From: Enterococcus lemanii
GTDB lineage: Bacteria; Bacillota; Bacilli; Lactobacillales; Enterococcaceae
Length of the DNA: 64,000 bases
Assembly: GCF_016909125.1 (NCBI RefSeq)
Contig: NZ_JAFBFD010000003.1
Span: forward strand, 1 to 64,000
Reading direction: 5' to 3'
In this document: positions 42,433 to 53,177 of the stretch, piece after piece
Numbering within the stretch: position 1 is the first letter of the stretch
Layout: every line of letters begins with the position of its first letter
Position numbers and translations under genes: made by a program
Notes under the pieces: model-generated
Seen by the model: the letters and a program-made list of their open reading frames with translations, nothing else
The model's database searches: none
What the model was told of the DNA's origin: nothing

Positions 42433-42474
42433 TTTCATTCCTTATTTCTCTCCTTCTTTAATTTGGGGCACAAA

Positions 42475-42672
42475 AAAAACGCTCCCCCTGTAAACAGGGA
42501 CGAACGTTTCGTGGTACCACCCAAAATTTGAAAATTATAAACAATTTTCCTCTTGTAATCGTTAACGAGATTAACCGTTGATTTTTACTTTTATTCAAAA
42601 TCAAAGCTCACAGAGGATCTAATTAAAGGTAGGGTTTGCCGATCTTCCACCATCACCGACTCGCTTAAAAAA
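42475..42672 (-). promoter_or_regulatory. T-box riboswitch of ileS
   Basis: On the minus strand: stem I beginning AAGCGAGTCGG with the AG-bulge region GGTGATGGTGGAAG, a likely isoleucine specifier ATC (42616-42618) before CTCTGTGAGCTT, the conserved T-box GGGTGGTACCACG (42510-42522), and a terminator hairpin (42478-42508, CCCTGTTTACAGGG core) followed by eight T. Uncharged tRNA-Ile should favour the antiterminator. Confidence 0.93.
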
Positions 42673-42703
42673 TACCTATAATTTTTCTATTCTGTATTTG
42701 CTT

Positions 42704-43408
42704 TTATTCATTCTCTTCGTTCGTTACGTGAATCACTTTTTCACTTGCTTCAATTACTGAAATTGCTTCTTCTGAAATTTCAGCTCCACTTGAGTTTACT
42801 GTAGAACTAATTTCGTTGTCAAGCTCTTTTGCTAAAACTTCACGAATCACTTCATGACTATCTTCAACATAACTAGAAAATGGTGCTAATATTTCTTCCC
42901 ACTCAGGGCTTTTCGCTTGTTCTAATTGTGTTTGTAACATCAAGGTTAAGCTATTATGAAAGACACGCGTTTTCTTTTTCAAGTCATTGGTTTCAACTGC
43001 CAATTGTCGCGCATTTTCGGTTGCTTTTGTTAAAATTTCTTTTGCTTTTTCTTCTGCTGCGATTGTTAAAGCATGTGCTCGTTTTTCTGCTTTAGAAACT
43101 AATTCATCTGCTTTATTTTGAGCAGAGGTAACTAAAACTTCTGATTCTTTACTTGCACTTGATTTCACTTTATCTGCTGTATCTTGAGCGACAATGATTG
43201 ATTGATTCAGTGCATCTTTTAGTTCATTAAAATACTCTAGCTTTTCTTCTGCATGTTTTAGCGCTTTATCCATTTCGCGATTTTTTTGAATAACTTCTTC
43301 ATAATCACGTACAATCATGTCTAAGAAATCATCAACCTCATCTTTTTCATAGCCACGCATTTTTGTTGAGAAACTTTTATTTTGAATATCTAATGGAGTT
43401 AAAGCCAT
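42704..43408 (-). CDS. divIVA: Cell division initiation protein DivIVA
   Basis: 234 residues. N-terminal membrane-binding module ALTPLDIQNKSFSTKMRGYEKDEVDDFLD followed by long coiled coils to about residue 165 and an acidic tail. It marks negatively curved membrane at septum and poles. The ATG at 43408 with AGAGGTG upstream is preferred over an in-frame GTG. Last gene of the division cluster, before the T-box of ileS. Confidence 0.95.
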   Translation of the reverse strand: MALTPLDIQNKSFSTKMRGYEKDEVDDFLDMIVRDYEEVIQKNREMDKALKHAEEKLEYFNELKDALNQSIIVAQDTADKVKSSASKESEVLVTSAQNKADELVSKAEKRAHALTIAAEEKAKEILTKATENARQLAVETNDLKKKTRVFHNSLTLMLQTQLEQAKSPEWEEILAPFSSYVEDSHEVIREVLAKELDNEISSTVNSSGAEISEEAISVIEASEKVIHVTNEENE

Positions 43409-43427
43409 TATTTCCACCTCTAATTAA

Positions 43428-44210
43428 TTATTTTCGCAAAACACCTAAATTTAAACGAATTTTTTCTTTCTTCGTCTTCCCTTCAATTCCTTGAAGTTGA
43501 ATGCGACCAAATCCACGAATTGAAACAATATCTAGTAAATCAAGCATAAAATCTGGACGTAAGATTTCGGTCCAATTCACTTTAATCTTACCAGACTCAA
43601 TTAATTGTTTTGAACGCTGCCTTGAAATATTAAAGACTGCTGAAATGACCGTATCAAGCCTTAAAGAAGAAACTGTTTCTTTTTCAAATGACCAACCATC
43701 TTTGGGCACAAGCATTTGAGTATAAGAACTTTCTTCTAGCCGAACCGAAACATTGCCCATCTTAATGATTTGTAACTGCAGATAAGACGCAACTTCTTTT
43801 GCCACAAAAATTTGCCAACGTTCGCCATCGGAAATAATGTCACCAAATAATTCACGCTTCATTCCAGTTCCAACAAGCGTTCCTAAGACTTTCCCATGTG
43901 ATAATGTAATAAATTTCACTGGGTAGACAATTTCAAACATCGTAATTTCAAAATCATCTTGCGCTGCTGTGTAGTAATCTGGAAAAATTAAACAACGCTT
44001 TCTTTCAGCTGCTTCATAACCGCCGAAAAAAGTAAAACTTAAGTCTGACTCTTGACGAACCAATGTTTCTAGAATATATGCTTGTCGCGGATCTAGAAAA
44101 TCAGTTAAATAAGGTGCGTACTGCATCGAAACTTGTTCCATCCAGTCCCCTACCAAATCAATAAAGGGGCGTTCATCACTTCGGAAATGCTGATATATAT
44201 TGGCATCCAT
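43428..44210 (-). CDS. ylmH: S4-domain RNA-binding protein YlmH
   Basis: 260 residues. N-terminal YlmH domain (FLDPRQAYILETLVRQE, FFGGYEAAERKRCLIFPDYY) and a C-terminal S4 domain (LDTVISAVFNISRQRSKQLIESGKIKVNW). YlmH homologues bind RNA and have been linked to ribosome quality control. Always found between ylmG and divIVA in this cluster. Confidence 0.93.
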   Translation of the reverse strand: MDANIYQHFRSDERPFIDLVGDWMEQVSMQYAPYLTDFLDPRQAYILETLVRQESDLSFTFFGGYEAAERKRCLIFPDYYTAAQDDFEITMFEIVYPVKFITLSHGKVLGTLVGTGMKRELFGDIISDGERWQIFVAKEVASYLQLQIIKMGNVSVRLEESSYTQMLVPKDGWSFEKETVSSLRLDTVISAVFNISRQRSKQLIESGKIKVNWTEILRPDFMLDLLDIVSIRGFGRIQLQGIEGKTKKEKIRLNLGVLRK

Positions 44211-44233
44211 TGTTTATTCACCCCCTAATTGAA

Positions 44234-44515
44234 TTAAAATAGATAGATTAATCTTTGTAGTAATAAAATCAACGCTTGTGAGGCTAACTGTAAAACAATA
44301 ATCGCAAAGGCAATATTAAAATTCACTGGACCAAATGATAAATTCACGTGATCAAACAAACTTAAATAAGGCTCACAAATTTTGCTTAAAAGACGTCCAA
44401 ACGGTGATTGATACCCACCTGGAAACCAAGATAATAATGCATAGACAACTAATAATACCGTATATAAATAAACAACTTTACTAAATAAGCTTAATAGCCA
44501 AAACAAAGCGACCAA
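44234..44515 (-). CDS. ylmG: YggT-family membrane protein YlmG
   Basis: 93 residues with two membrane segments (about 5-28 and 65-88) and the YggT pattern LLSWFPGGYQSPFGRLLSKICEPYLSLF. Function is unclear; in the cluster it sits between sepF and ylmH. The start is a TTG, supported by GGAGG eight bases upstream. Confidence 0.9.
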   Translation of the reverse strand: MVALFWLLSLFSKVVYLYTVLLVVYALLSWFPGGYQSPFGRLLSKICEPYLSLFDHVNLSFGPVNFNIAFAIIVLQLASQALILLLQRLIYLF

Positions 44516-44529
44516 AAGGTCATCCTCCT

Positions 44530-45165
44530 TTAAAGTGACAATTGATTAAAGTCAAATTGATTGTATTCTTCGAGCGATTTCGTCGTTCCTTCAATTTCTA
44601 CCGTTGGCGGTGTGCATAAAAACATCTCATCTGAAACGCGTTTAATATCGCCATCTTCAGCATAAACCGTTCCTGTTAAAAAATCAACTACACGACGGGC
44701 TTGTGGCTCTTCCATTAAGTGAAAATTAACTAATACTGACTTTCCGGATAAAACATGTTTAGCAATCGACATCGCTTCAGAATAAGCACGCGGCTCAAGC
44801 ACCATAATTTTATTCGCATTTTCAATATTTTGATTTGATTGTTTTGTATTCTTTCTTTCTCCTACTAAAGGAACGACTTTTTTATCTGTTTTTGTCCCCA
44901 TTGTTCTTTGATTGACTGTTGGCGTACTCATCATTGGGGTCGGTGCCGCTTTTTTACTTGGTCTTTCTTGCTTTCTTTCCCTACTCATCCGTGTTTGACT
45001 CGTTGGTGATTCTTGTTTTTTAGTCGTTATCGGATTTTTATTGATTACTTTTTCCGGACGCCTTTGGGGTTGCTTAGGTAACGCAAAAGCTTCTCCTCTT
45101 GTTTCTTCTTCATCTTCCAAACCAAAAAAAGAACTCATTGATCCTAAAAAACTCTTAAATGCCAT
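44530..45165 (-). CDS. sepF: Cell division protein SepF
   Basis: 211 residues. An N-terminal amphipathic membrane anchor (MAFKSFLGSMSSFFG), a long basic and Ser/Thr/Pro linker (25-110), and the C-terminal SepF domain (KIMVLEPRAYSEAMSIAKHVLSGKSVLVNFHLM, VDFLTGTVYAEDGDIKRVSDEMFLCTP). It bundles FtsZ and ties it to the membrane. The linker is longer than in Bacillus. Confidence 0.95.
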   Translation of the reverse strand: MAFKSFLGSMSSFFGLEDEEETRGEAFALPKQPQRRPEKVINKNPITTKKQESPTSQTRMSRERKQERPSKKAAPTPMMSTPTVNQRTMGTKTDKKVVPLVGERKNTKQSNQNIENANKIMVLEPRAYSEAMSIAKHVLSGKSVLVNFHLMEEPQARRVVDFLTGTVYAEDGDIKRVSDEMFLCTPPTVEIEGTTKSLEEYNQFDFNQLSL

Positions 45166-45186
45166 CGTTTTTCGTCCCCCTCTCCC

Positions 45187-45861
45187 TTACTCTTTAAATA
45201 GTGACGTACCAATTCGAATCTGTGTGGCACCCGCTTGAATGGCTTGAGAAAAATCATTTGACATCCCCATACTCAATTGATGACAAGGAGCCTTTTTATA
45301 AGCAGCCTTTTCAACGGTTTCCTTCAGTTCAGCTAATTGTGTAAATAAAGCGATTTGTTCTTCTGTTGTTGAATCGTATGGCGCCATCATCATTAAACCA
45401 ACTACTTCAATTTTATCAAAGTCTTGAATACTTTGAATAAAAGCAAGAACCTCATTTGGCTGAAAACCATGCTTACTTTCTTCACCAGAAACATTTACTT
45501 CAACAAAGCAACGAATTTTTTTCATTGCTCTTTTTTGAATCTCTTTTGCTAATTTATAACTATCTAGTGCATGAAAATAATCAATTTCATTAATGATGTC
45601 TTTGACTTTGCGACGTTGCAAGTTTCCGATAAAGTGCCAGATAATTCCTGGATATGACGCTAGCTCCTTTTGTTTTTCTAAAAGGACATCCGCTCGATTC
45701 TCAGCAAAGTTGGTCACTCCTAAGTGATACAACTCTAGCATCTCTCTTGTTGTTACCGATTTGGTAACCGCAATTAATTCAACTTCTGCGGCTTGACGAG
45801 AAACAAGAGCACAGGAATTCTGTATCTCTTGCATCACCTTTTGCAAGTTGTCAGAAATCAT
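45187..45861 (-). CDS. ylmE: PLP homeostasis protein YlmE (YggS family)
   Basis: 224 residues, a single-domain alanine-racemase-like barrel. VELIAVTKSV carries the PLP lysine; NFAENRADVLLEK, WHFIGNLQRRK and LSMGMSNDFSQAI are family signatures. It binds pyridoxal phosphate and keeps its level and amino-acid pools in balance. Encoded between ftsZ and sepF. Confidence 0.95.
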   Translation of the reverse strand: MISDNLQKVMQEIQNSCALVSRQAAEVELIAVTKSVTTREMLELYHLGVTNFAENRADVLLEKQKELASYPGIIWHFIGNLQRRKVKDIINEIDYFHALDSYKLAKEIQKRAMKKIRCFVEVNVSGEESKHGFQPNEVLAFIQSIQDFDKIEVVGLMMMAPYDSTTEEQIALFTQLAELKETVEKAAYKKAPCHQLSMGMSNDFSQAIQAGATQIRIGTSLFKE

Positions 45862-45876
45862 GTACTCTGGCCTCCT

Positions 45877-47115
45877 TTATCTTTTTCGACGGAAGAATGG
45901 CGGTGTGCTTAACTCATCGTCATTTGATTTAATCTCTTCTCGGTTAAAAGTTTCAAATTCTTTTTTTTCAATCGTATCAAATTGTGTTTGGTCAATTTTT
46001 GGGCGCACATTTTCTTCTTTTCGAATGTCCCAATCACCAAAAGCCGTCTCTTCCTCAGCTGCTTGCGTAGGCTGTGCTTGATCCAAGTCTAAAACTGGTC
46101 GTTGAACAGGCGCTTGTGCTGAACGTGATGGGCGTGATGCTCTATTTTCTTTTTTTTTTGTCGGATCGATTCCCGTTGCAATAACGGTTACGCGAATTTC
46201 ATCGCCAGTTTCTTCACTGATTGATGTTCCTAAAATAATGTTCACATCGCCACCAGCTGCATTGGCTACGATATCCGATGCATCTTGTGCTTCAAATAAA
46301 GTCATATCTAAGCCACCTGTGATGTTTAGAAGAACTTGTTCTGCCCCTTCAATTGATGTTTCAAGTAAAGGAGAAGCAATCGCTTTTTTCGTTGCTTCAA
46401 TCACGCGGTTTTCACCGTTTGCAATCCCAATTCCCATTAAGGCCGTTCCTTGGTTAGCCATAACAGTCTTAACATCCGCAAAGTCTAAGTTGACATAGCC
46501 AGGTGCGGTAATTAAATCAGAAATCCCTTGTACCCCTTGACGTAAAACGTTATCTGCTTCTCTAAATGCTTCTAACATTGGTGTCTTTTTGTCAACGATT
46601 TCTAAGAGACGGTTATTCGAAATGATTAATAACGTATCGACGTTTTCTTTTAATTTAGCAATTCCCTCTGCTGCAAAACGACCTCTTTTTGGTCCTTCAA
46701 AGGTAAATGGACGTGTTACCACACCAACAGTTAGCGCTCCTAAGTCTTTGGCAATGCCCGCTACAATTGGAGCCGCTCCCGTTCCAGTTCCGCCACCCAT
46801 TCCTGCGGTAATAAAGATTAAGTCCGCTCCTTCTAAAGCTTGACGGATTGAATCTTCACTTTCTTCAGCAGCTTTTTGTCCAACTTCTGGTTGAGAACCT
46901 GCACCTAAGCCGCGTGTATATTTCGGGCCTAATTGAATCACTGTCTCAGCTTTTGAATTTTTTAGCGCTTGGACATCCGTGTTCGCTGTAATAAACTCAA
47001 CGCCTTTTACGTTTTCTTCAATCATACGATTAACGGCATTTCCACCGCCACCGCCGACACCAATTACTTTAATTACTGCACCTTCATGGATATTATTATC
47101 AATTAAAAATTCCAT
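45877..47115 (-). CDS. ftsZ: Cell division GTPase FtsZ
   Basis: 412 residues. [11 protein letters not shown], the tubulin signature [10 protein letters not shown], and [16 protein letters not shown] and [15 protein letters not shown] are intact; the C-terminal linker ends in [12 protein letters not shown], the conserved peptide bound by FtsA and SepF. It forms the Z ring. ATG at 47115 with GGAGGAAAG upstream is better than the frame's earlier codon. 23 bases after ftsA. Confidence 0.98.
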   Translation of the reverse strand: MEFLIDNNIHEGAVIKVIGVGGGGGNAVNRMIEENVKGVEFITANTDVQALKNSKAETVIQLGPKYTRGLGAGSQPEVGQKAAEESEDSIRQALEGADLIFITAGMGGGTGTGAAPIVAGIAKDLGALTVGVVTRPFTFEGPKRGRFAAEGIAKLKENVDTLLIISNNRLLEIVDKKTPMLEAFREADNVLRQGVQGISDLITAPGYVNLDFADVKTVMANQGTALMGIGIANGENRVIEATKKAIASPLLETSIEGAEQVLLNITGGLDMTLFEAQDASDIVANAAGGDVNIILGTSISEETGDEIRVTVIATGIDPTKKKENRASRPSRSAQAPVQRPVLDLDQAQPTQAAEEETAFGDWDIRKEENVRPKIDQTQFDTIEKKEFETFNREEIKSNDDELSTPPFFRRKR

Positions 47116-47138
47116 TTTTTTCTTTCCTCCTGCAATCA

Positions 47139-48461
47139 TTATTCAAAAATAGATGAAAAGAATCCTTTAACTTTCCCAACGATTCCTTCAGCTTCGTTTT
47201 CTTCTTCTGGTACTGAAAATTCTTCTGTTGCTTCAAACGATGTTTCATGTGCCACTTCTGGTTGATAATTCACGGTTGCTTGTGATTGGGTGACTTTCTC
47301 ACCTGTTACCGCTGATTTTGCTAATTGGTAAACTTCACTAAGGTTCGCTGAATAATCAACAATACTAATTACATTCGTAAAGACTGGGTTTCTTAGACCC
47401 ATATGATTTGGTACATAAAGTTTAACATTCACATCAAATACTTCTTGCGCTAATTCAACAATACCCGGAATACTTGCTGCGCCACCTGTTAACACAATTC
47501 CTCCAGGTAACTCTAACGCGTCAATTTCATCTAAAACTTCTTTTGATTTGTTAAAAATTTGTTCTAGACGTGCTTCAATGATTTCTGATAAGTACCGTTC
47601 ATCAATTTTTACTGGCTCAGATTTTCCAATGACATCGACTGGGAATTCTTCGCTAGCAGACGTTCTAGCAGGGAATGCATCGCCATAATTAATTTTTAGC
47701 GCTTCGGCATTATTAAAAGACGTATTCAATACAGTTGAAATATCTTTTGTGATGAACTCGCCGCCTTCTTGGTTAACATGCGTAAATTTTAATTGTTTAT
47801 CATGCATAACCGCTGTGGTTGTTTGCCCTCCACCAATATCGATAACGATTGTACCAAAATCTTTTTCACCATCTGACAAAATCGTTTCTGTTAGTGCTAG
47901 TGGCGTAATGACCATTTCACCAACAATTAAGCCCGCTTTTTCGACACATTTACGAATATTGTGAACAATTGTTTTTGGTCCGGTGAAAAGCAAACCAAAC
48001 ATTTCTAAACGAACGCCAATCATTCCTCTTGGGTCTTTAATTCCTTCAAAGCCATCAACGGTAAATTCTTGTGGTTGGATGGCGATAATTTGTCTTTCAG
48101 GTGGGACAGAACGAACAAGTGCAGCAGATGCGACATTGCGAACATCCTCATCTGTAATTTCTTTTGAATCACCGCTAACAGCGATCATCCCTTGACAATT
48201 TTCAACTTCTAATAAATTAGCCGGCACACCAACGCTTACTTGACGAATTTTAATGCCTGCTTTTTCTTCTGCTTGTCCAATTGCTCTTTGAATGGCTTGA
48301 ACCGTTTTATCGATATCAACAACAATTCCACGGTTAATCCCTTCAGATTTTGCATTTCCAACACCAATAATATTCATTTGTCGATCAACATATTCAGCTA
48401 CGATTACTTTAACCGATGTTGTGCCTATGTCTAAGCCAACATACATTCCTGTATTTGCCAT
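47139..48461 (-). CDS. ftsA: Cell division protein FtsA
   Basis: 440 residues, actin fold. [32 protein letters not shown] and [15 protein letters not shown] are the nucleotide-binding motifs; the C-terminal KGFFSSIFE is the amphipathic membrane anchor. It tethers FtsZ filaments to the membrane. A separate promoter may lie before it (48552-48580). Confidence 0.97.
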   Translation of the reverse strand: MANTGMYVGLDIGTTSVKVIVAEYVDRQMNIIGVGNAKSEGINRGIVVDIDKTVQAIQRAIGQAEEKAGIKIRQVSVGVPANLLEVENCQGMIAVSGDSKEITDEDVRNVASAALVRSVPPERQIIAIQPQEFTVDGFEGIKDPRGMIGVRLEMFGLLFTGPKTIVHNIRKCVEKAGLIVGEMVITPLALTETILSDGEKDFGTIVIDIGGGQTTTAVMHDKQLKFTHVNQEGGEFITKDISTVLNTSFNNAEALKINYGDAFPARTSASEEFPVDVIGKSEPVKIDERYLSEIIEARLEQIFNKSKEVLDEIDALELPGGIVLTGGAASIPGIVELAQEVFDVNVKLYVPNHMGLRNPVFTNVISIVDYSANLSEVYQLAKSAVTGEKVTQSQATVNYQPEVAHETSFEATEEFSVPEEENEAEGIVGKVKGFFSSIFE

Positions 48462-48497
48462 GGATGGGAATCCTCCTACTTCTTTTCCTTATCTATC

Positions 48498-48512
48498 GAA
48501 CAATTATTGTTC
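48498..48512. promoter_or_regulatory. Palindrome in the ftsA 5' region
   Basis: GAACAAT-T-ATTGTTC, a perfect 7-1-7 palindrome about 40 bases downstream of the putative ftsA -10 and 37 bases before the ftsA start. No regulator is assigned. Confidence 0.4.
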
Positions 48513-48551
48513 ATGTTCTACACACTTTACTTTATTTGTTCACTGCCTTTA

Positions 48552-48580
48552 ATTTTACCATATTAATGTACCTTTGAGAA
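48552..48580 (-). promoter_or_regulatory. Putative internal promoter for ftsA-ftsZ
   Basis: Minus-strand TTCTCA (48575-48580), 17-base spacer, TGGTAAAAT with an extended -10 (TAAAAT at 48552-48557). It lies in the 147-base gap between divIB and ftsA. Confidence 0.5.
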
Positions 48581-48608
48581 AGAAGTAAATAAAATTTATT
48601 AAATAATT

Positions 48609-49628
48609 TTATTCAATCGCTTCACTCTCTGAACTCGTCGTCTCTTTTTCGTTTGCATAAGGGTACGAATAAATCCCTACCTCCATATCAACGACCCCTT
48701 TTTCAGTCATTTCCTTCGCAATTTGTGGATAATATTTTAATTTACTTGATAAGCTTGAAATATTAATCAACACTTGATTGCCATCGTTCATAAAGACGGT
48801 TAAAAGTTCTTTATTTTTTTTCGATGGCGAAAGTTTGATTTGCGAGATACCATCTTGGATTTCTACGGGCAACTCTTTATACGCCTCTAATGTTTGACGA
48901 ATCATTTTTTCATCTGAAAATGCTTCTAGAATTAAAAAATCATTGGCATAATTCGCGCTCGCTTCATTAATAATCGTGCCATTTTCTAAAATAGGCAAAT
49001 ACTGACTGCCCTTCGCTAAAAAAGCAACTTCCTGATGCTCCGTGACTTCTATAACAAATTGATTCCAATTGGTTAATCGTACGTGGATTTGCTGAATACG
49101 CGGATTACTAGTTTCAATATTTTTTGCGACTGCTTGTCGTTTGAAAAATTGAGGCCATAATCGTGCGTTGGTTTCTAGTTCTGACGTCTCTATGATTTCT
49201 TGTGTCGCTACATTCGTATTCCCAGTAACCATAATTTTTGAAAGACGATTTAATGGTGAAAGTGTATAAATTGCGCCAGTTAGTGGTATTAAAAACAATA
49301 ACGTCAAAAATAACAAACGCCTTTTCAACTTCTTATCTCGATAAGCTTTTAAATTAGGTAAATAATCAGAAAACGATTGAAAAAAAGGCGCTGGTTTTTT
49401 TTCTTGTTCATCGAATTCTTTTAGTGTTTCCGTGTCACTTGCAACAATCTCTTCTACTTTTTGCTCAGATGCTCGTTCTTCTTTTACTTCTTCTTGCGCA
49501 AGAAATGGTTCTTCTTTTTCTACGATTCCTTTTTCGGCTAAATAAAGTTGGTGTTCTTTTTGCCAAGGAGTCAATTCAAGTTCTTCATTTGTTCCAGGTT
49601 GCTTGTTTTGTTTTTCAGGAGTATCCAC
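48609..49628 (-). CDS. divIB: Cell division protein DivIB (FtsQ)
   Basis: 339 residues. Acidic cytoplasmic N-terminus (1-108), one membrane helix at about 104-124 (LLFLTLLFLIPLTGAIYTL), a POTRA domain (LSKIMVTGNTNVATQEIIE) and the beta domain, ending in a charged tail. Part of the FtsL-FtsB-FtsQ bridge that licenses septal PBP activity. Start is a GTG eight bases after GAGGAGG. Confidence 0.95.
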   Translation of the reverse strand: MDTPEKQNKQPGTNEELELTPWQKEHQLYLAEKGIVEKEEPFLAQEEVKEERASEQKVEEIVASDTETLKEFDEQEKKPAPFFQSFSDYLPNLKAYRDKKLKRRLLFLTLLFLIPLTGAIYTLSPLNRLSKIMVTGNTNVATQEIIETSELETNARLWPQFFKRQAVAKNIETSNPRIQQIHVRLTNWNQFVIEVTEHQEVAFLAKGSQYLPILENGTIINEASANYANDFLILEAFSDEKMIRQTLEAYKELPVEIQDGISQIKLSPSKKNKELLTVFMNDGNQVLINISSLSSKLKYYPQIAKEMTEKGVVDMEVGIYSYPYANEKETTSSESEAIE

Positions 49629-49645
49629 CGTGCTTGCCTCCTCGC

Positions 49646-50743
49646 TTACTTACTCGTTAATTCTAACACGAGTTGATACAAACGATACGACGCGTCAACA
49701 ATTCCTTGACTGCTTGCCGCTTGTGCCATTTTACCATGTAAATCTTTATTTTGCATAATTTCATCTACTGTAGCAACTAAATTTTCTTCTGTCAATTCTT
49801 GATCTTTAATCATTCGCACTGCACCGGCTTTTTCTAAAGCAGCAGCATTTTTTGTTTGGTGGTCATTGGTAACATACGGACTTGGAATTAAGATTGCCGG
49901 AATCCCTAAACTCGTAATTTCAGCAATCGAAGTCGCACCCGCTCGGCAAATAACTAAATCGCAGTTAACCATCACTTCGGTCATATTATGAATGTATGGT
50001 TGAATTGAGATATTCTTAAAAGCATCCTTCGTCATACCAATGGTTTCATCGATTTCATCAAAATAGCGTTTCCCAGAAGCATATAAAATTTGATAATCTT
50101 TTTTAGCAAACACTGGCAAAGCGCCTAAAACGGCTTGATTAATTTTAAGCGATCCTTGACTACCACCAAAAATTAACACGGTTGGCTTACTTGGGTCTAA
50201 ATTGTATTCTTTTAAAGCACTTGATTTTTGCATACCACTAATTTCTTGCCCACGTGGATTACCAATTAAAAGTGTTTTTTCTTTTGGAAAATAGTCACTT
50301 GCACTTGGAAAAGAAATTCCGACACGACTAACAAAACGACTTAAAAACTTATTTGTTAGGCCAGGAACACTATTTTGCTCATGGACGATTGTTGGAATTT
50401 TTAAGCGTGTTGCTGCGTACATCACCGCACCTGAAACATAGCCACCCGTCCCAATGACAACATCTGGCTGAAAGTCACGGAGAATTTTTTTTGCTTGTTG
50501 CATACTTTTTAAAAACAGCCAAATGGTTTTCAAGTTATCTGGACTTAAACTTCTCTTAAACCCTTGATTTTCTAAGGTCACAAACGGGATACCGATTTGA
50601 GGAATAATCGTATTTTCCATCCCACGAGTAGCTCCAATATATAAAAATTGAGCAGTAGGATTCTTTTGTTGAACATATTTTATAAAGGCTGTGCCAGGAT
50701 AGATATGTCCTCCTGTACCGCCACCGGTAACAACGATTTTCAT
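49646..50743 (-). CDS. murG: MurG: lipid II-forming GlcNAc transferase
   Basis: 365 residues, GT28 family. [12 protein letters not shown] at the N-terminus, the middle [10 protein letters not shown], and the UDP-GlcNAc site [12 protein letters not shown] and [11 protein letters not shown]. It adds GlcNAc to lipid I on the inner membrane face. Located between murD and divIB. Confidence 0.98.
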   Translation of the reverse strand: MKIVVTGGGTGGHIYPGTAFIKYVQQKNPTAQFLYIGATRGMENTIIPQIGIPFVTLENQGFKRSLSPDNLKTIWLFLKSMQQAKKILRDFQPDVVIGTGGYVSGAVMYAATRLKIPTIVHEQNSVPGLTNKFLSRFVSRVGISFPSASDYFPKEKTLLIGNPRGQEISGMQKSSALKEYNLDPSKPTVLIFGGSQGSLKINQAVLGALPVFAKKDYQILYASGKRYFDEIDETIGMTKDAFKNISIQPYIHNMTEVMVNCDLVICRAGATSIAEITSLGIPAILIPSPYVTNDHQTKNAAALEKAGAVRMIKDQELTEENLVATVDEIMQNKDLHGKMAQAASSQGIVDASYRLYQLVLELTSK

Positions 50744-50768
50744 TGTGGCACTTCTCTCCTTCTTTTGA

Positions 50769-52130
50769 TTAATTTAAAGTTTGGACAGCATCAATAAAGG
50801 CTTGCCCACGTACTTCAAAGTTTGGGTATTGATCCCAACTCGCATTGGCCGGAGAAAGCAAGACACTCTCACCTGGCTGAGCAATTTTTTGCGCCTCTTT
50901 GACAGCGGTAGACACATCGTCTGTCAAAACAATGCAAGAAATTTTTGCTGCTTTTGCTGCTTCAGCCAGCTTTTCTTTCGTCTCGCCAAACAAAATGACA
51001 GCTTTTAACTGGCATAAATCTGGTACAAGTTCGTCAAACGAATTCCCTCTATCAAGACCACCAGCTAATAAAATCACTTTTTCTTTCTCAAAACCACTCA
51101 AAGCCATTTTAGTTGCTAGAATATTCGTTGCTTTTGAATCATTGTAATATTTCACACCAGCTACTTGCCCAACATACTGTGTACGATGCGGCACGCCAGA
51201 AAACTTTTCTAACGTTTGAATAATCTCTTCATTGGCTAGCCCAAGTGTTTTGGCTACCGCTATCGCTGCTAACGCATTTTCAACGTTATGTTTCCCTGGT
51301 ACTCCCAACGCTTGAACAGGCATTAATTTTTCTGTTTGATAATAAAGCCAATCATCTAAAACATACGCACCATTTAATACAACCTCTTTTGTTGAAAATG
51401 GAACCACGTGGGCTTTGGTCGTTTTGGCTAATTGCTGAATCTCGTTTTGATTCCAATTTAAGACTAAAAAATCAGTCGCAGTCATCTTTTGTTGCATGTG
51501 CCACTTGGCGTTGACGTACTCACTGCGATCGGTATGGTAATCTAAATGGGCATCGTATAGATTAGTCAATACTGCAATCTTAGGATGGAAGGTATCAATT
51601 CCCATTAACTGAAAACTTGATAACTCCATCACTAACCAATCTTCTTTTGTTACCTTTTTAGCAACAGAACTCGCCGGATAACCGATATTACCCGACAAAA
51701 AAGCTTGCCCTTGTGGGAGTCCTTGATTTAAAATTTGTTCAATCATCGTCGTTGTCGTCGTTTTCCCATTTGTTCCTGTAATTCCAATGATTGGTGCTTC
51801 CGAAATTTGGTAAGCTAATTCAACATCGGTAATAATTGGTAAGCCTTTTTTACGGGCTGCTTTGACAAAAGGGTGTTGATAAGGAATTCCGGGGTTTTTT
51901 ACCATTAAAGAAAAATCTTCGTCTAACAACTCAATCGGATGACTCCCGGTAATTACCTTAATTCCTAGTGCTAACAAATCTTGGGCTTCGCTATTTTCTT
52001 CAAAAGGTTTTCCGTCATTAACGGTAACAAGTGCGCCCAAATCATTTAGTAATTTGGCCGCACTCATTCCGCTTCTAGCAAGTCCTAGGACGAGAACTTT
52101 TTTATTTTGATAAATTGTTACATTTTTCAT
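50769..52130 (-). CDS. murD: MurD: UDP-MurNAc-L-Ala--D-Glu ligase
   Basis: 453 residues. N-terminal [17 protein letters not shown], the ATP loop [12 protein letters not shown], and the Mur ligase motifs [10 protein letters not shown] and [18 protein letters not shown]. It adds D-glutamate to the wall precursor in the cytoplasm. ATG at 52130 with GTGAGGAT upstream is preferred to the in-frame GTG that is part of that ribosome site. Confidence 0.98.
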   Translation of the reverse strand: MKNVTIYQNKKVLVLGLARSGMSAAKLLNDLGALVTVNDGKPFEENSEAQDLLALGIKVITGSHPIELLDEDFSLMVKNPGIPYQHPFVKAARKKGLPIITDVELAYQISEAPIIGITGTNGKTTTTTMIEQILNQGLPQGQAFLSGNIGYPASSVAKKVTKEDWLVMELSSFQLMGIDTFHPKIAVLTNLYDAHLDYHTDRSEYVNAKWHMQQKMTATDFLVLNWNQNEIQQLAKTTKAHVVPFSTKEVVLNGAYVLDDWLYYQTEKLMPVQALGVPGKHNVENALAAIAVAKTLGLANEEIIQTLEKFSGVPHRTQYVGQVAGVKYYNDSKATNILATKMALSGFEKEKVILLAGGLDRGNSFDELVPDLCQLKAVILFGETKEKLAEAAKAAKISCIVLTDDVSTAVKEAQKIAQPGESVLLSPANASWDQYPNFEVRGQAFIDAVQTLN

Positions 52131-52192
52131 ATTGTTTATCCTCACTTACATTAGAAGTTCTATACTAGTTAATCAAACAATAAAATGACATC

Positions 52193-53161
52193 TTAAAGAT
52201 TAAAATAAAGTAATAATGTGATTGCTGAAGAAAGAAGTGAGACGCCCCAAAAAACACCATCAATTTTCCATTCAGACCAACCACTCATCTCAAAATGGTG
52301 ATGGATTGGGGACATTTTAAAAATTCTTTTCCCCGTTAATTTAAATGAAGTCACTTGCATCATTACGCTTAATGTTTCAATGATATAGATCAAGCCAATT
52401 AGTAACAATGTCCATTCTTGCTTAAGTAAAATTGACATCGTCGCAAGGAGCCCACCTAAAGCAAGCGAACCCACATCCCCCATAAAAATTTTTGCTGGCT
52501 TATGGTTAAAGCCGAAAAAGCCAGTCAAACCGCCAATCACACTTAAACAAATAATGAGTAAATCAATTTGGTTTTGGTGCCACGCAATGACTGCATAAGT
52601 TGCAAATGAGATGGTCCCAAGGCCTGCAACTAACCCATCAATGCCATCTGTTAAATTAACTGCATTAGAAAAGCCAACTAACCAAATAACGACAAAAACA
52701 GGATAAAAGAAAGCTAGCGAAAGCGAATAACCAAAGAGATTAACCGTATGTGGCATTTGACTAGATAAAAGAACCACGTAAAAGACTAAACCACCAATAA
52801 TTTGTCCGATTAGTTTTTGTAAGGAGTTTAACCCCATATTCCTTTTTTTAAAGATTTTAATAAAATCATCTAAAAAGCCTAATGCGCCATATAAAAGCAA
52901 AATAAATAAAGAGATAAACAAGTAAGACGTAAGTTTGTTCTGCCAAGCGCCTACCCAAATACTCGTTAATATAATTGAGGCTAAAAAGACTGTTCCCCCC
53001 ATTGTTGGTGTTCCAGCTTTAATATTATGCCACTTAGGGCCTTCATCACGAATTTCTTGCCCATATTTTTTCATTTGGAAATACCCGATAAAAAGAGGCA
53101 TAGTTGCTACGGTCATCCCAAAGCTACTTGCAATGGGTAAAATCATTTCTGTTAAGTGCAT
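52193..53161 (-). CDS. mraY: MraY: phospho-MurNAc-pentapeptide translocase
   Basis: 322 residues, ten membrane helices. GTPTMGGTVFL, the catalytic DDFIK and NLTDGIDGLVAG, FMGDVGSLALGG and the HHHFE motif are all present. It makes lipid I by joining UDP-MurNAc-pentapeptide to undecaprenyl phosphate. Start at the ATG after GGAGTG. Confidence 0.98.
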   Translation of the reverse strand: MHLTEMILPIASSFGMTVATMPLFIGYFQMKKYGQEIRDEGPKWHNIKAGTPTMGGTVFLASIILTSIWVGAWQNKLTSYLFISLFILLLYGALGFLDDFIKIFKKRNMGLNSLQKLIGQIIGGLVFYVVLLSSQMPHTVNLFGYSLSLAFFYPVFVVIWLVGFSNAVNLTDGIDGLVAGLGTISFATYAVIAWHQNQIDLLIICLSVIGGLTGFFGFNHKPAKIFMGDVGSLALGGLLATMSILLKQEWTLLLIGLIYIIETLSVMMQVTSFKLTGKRIFKMSPIHHHFEMSGWSEWKIDGVFWGVSLLSSAITLLLYFNL

Positions 53162-53177
53162 CGATTCCACTCCTAAA

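Noticed and set aside
46238..46843. Two plus-strand frames opposite ftsZ
   Set aside because: Antisense shadows of a highly conserved gene without start signals.
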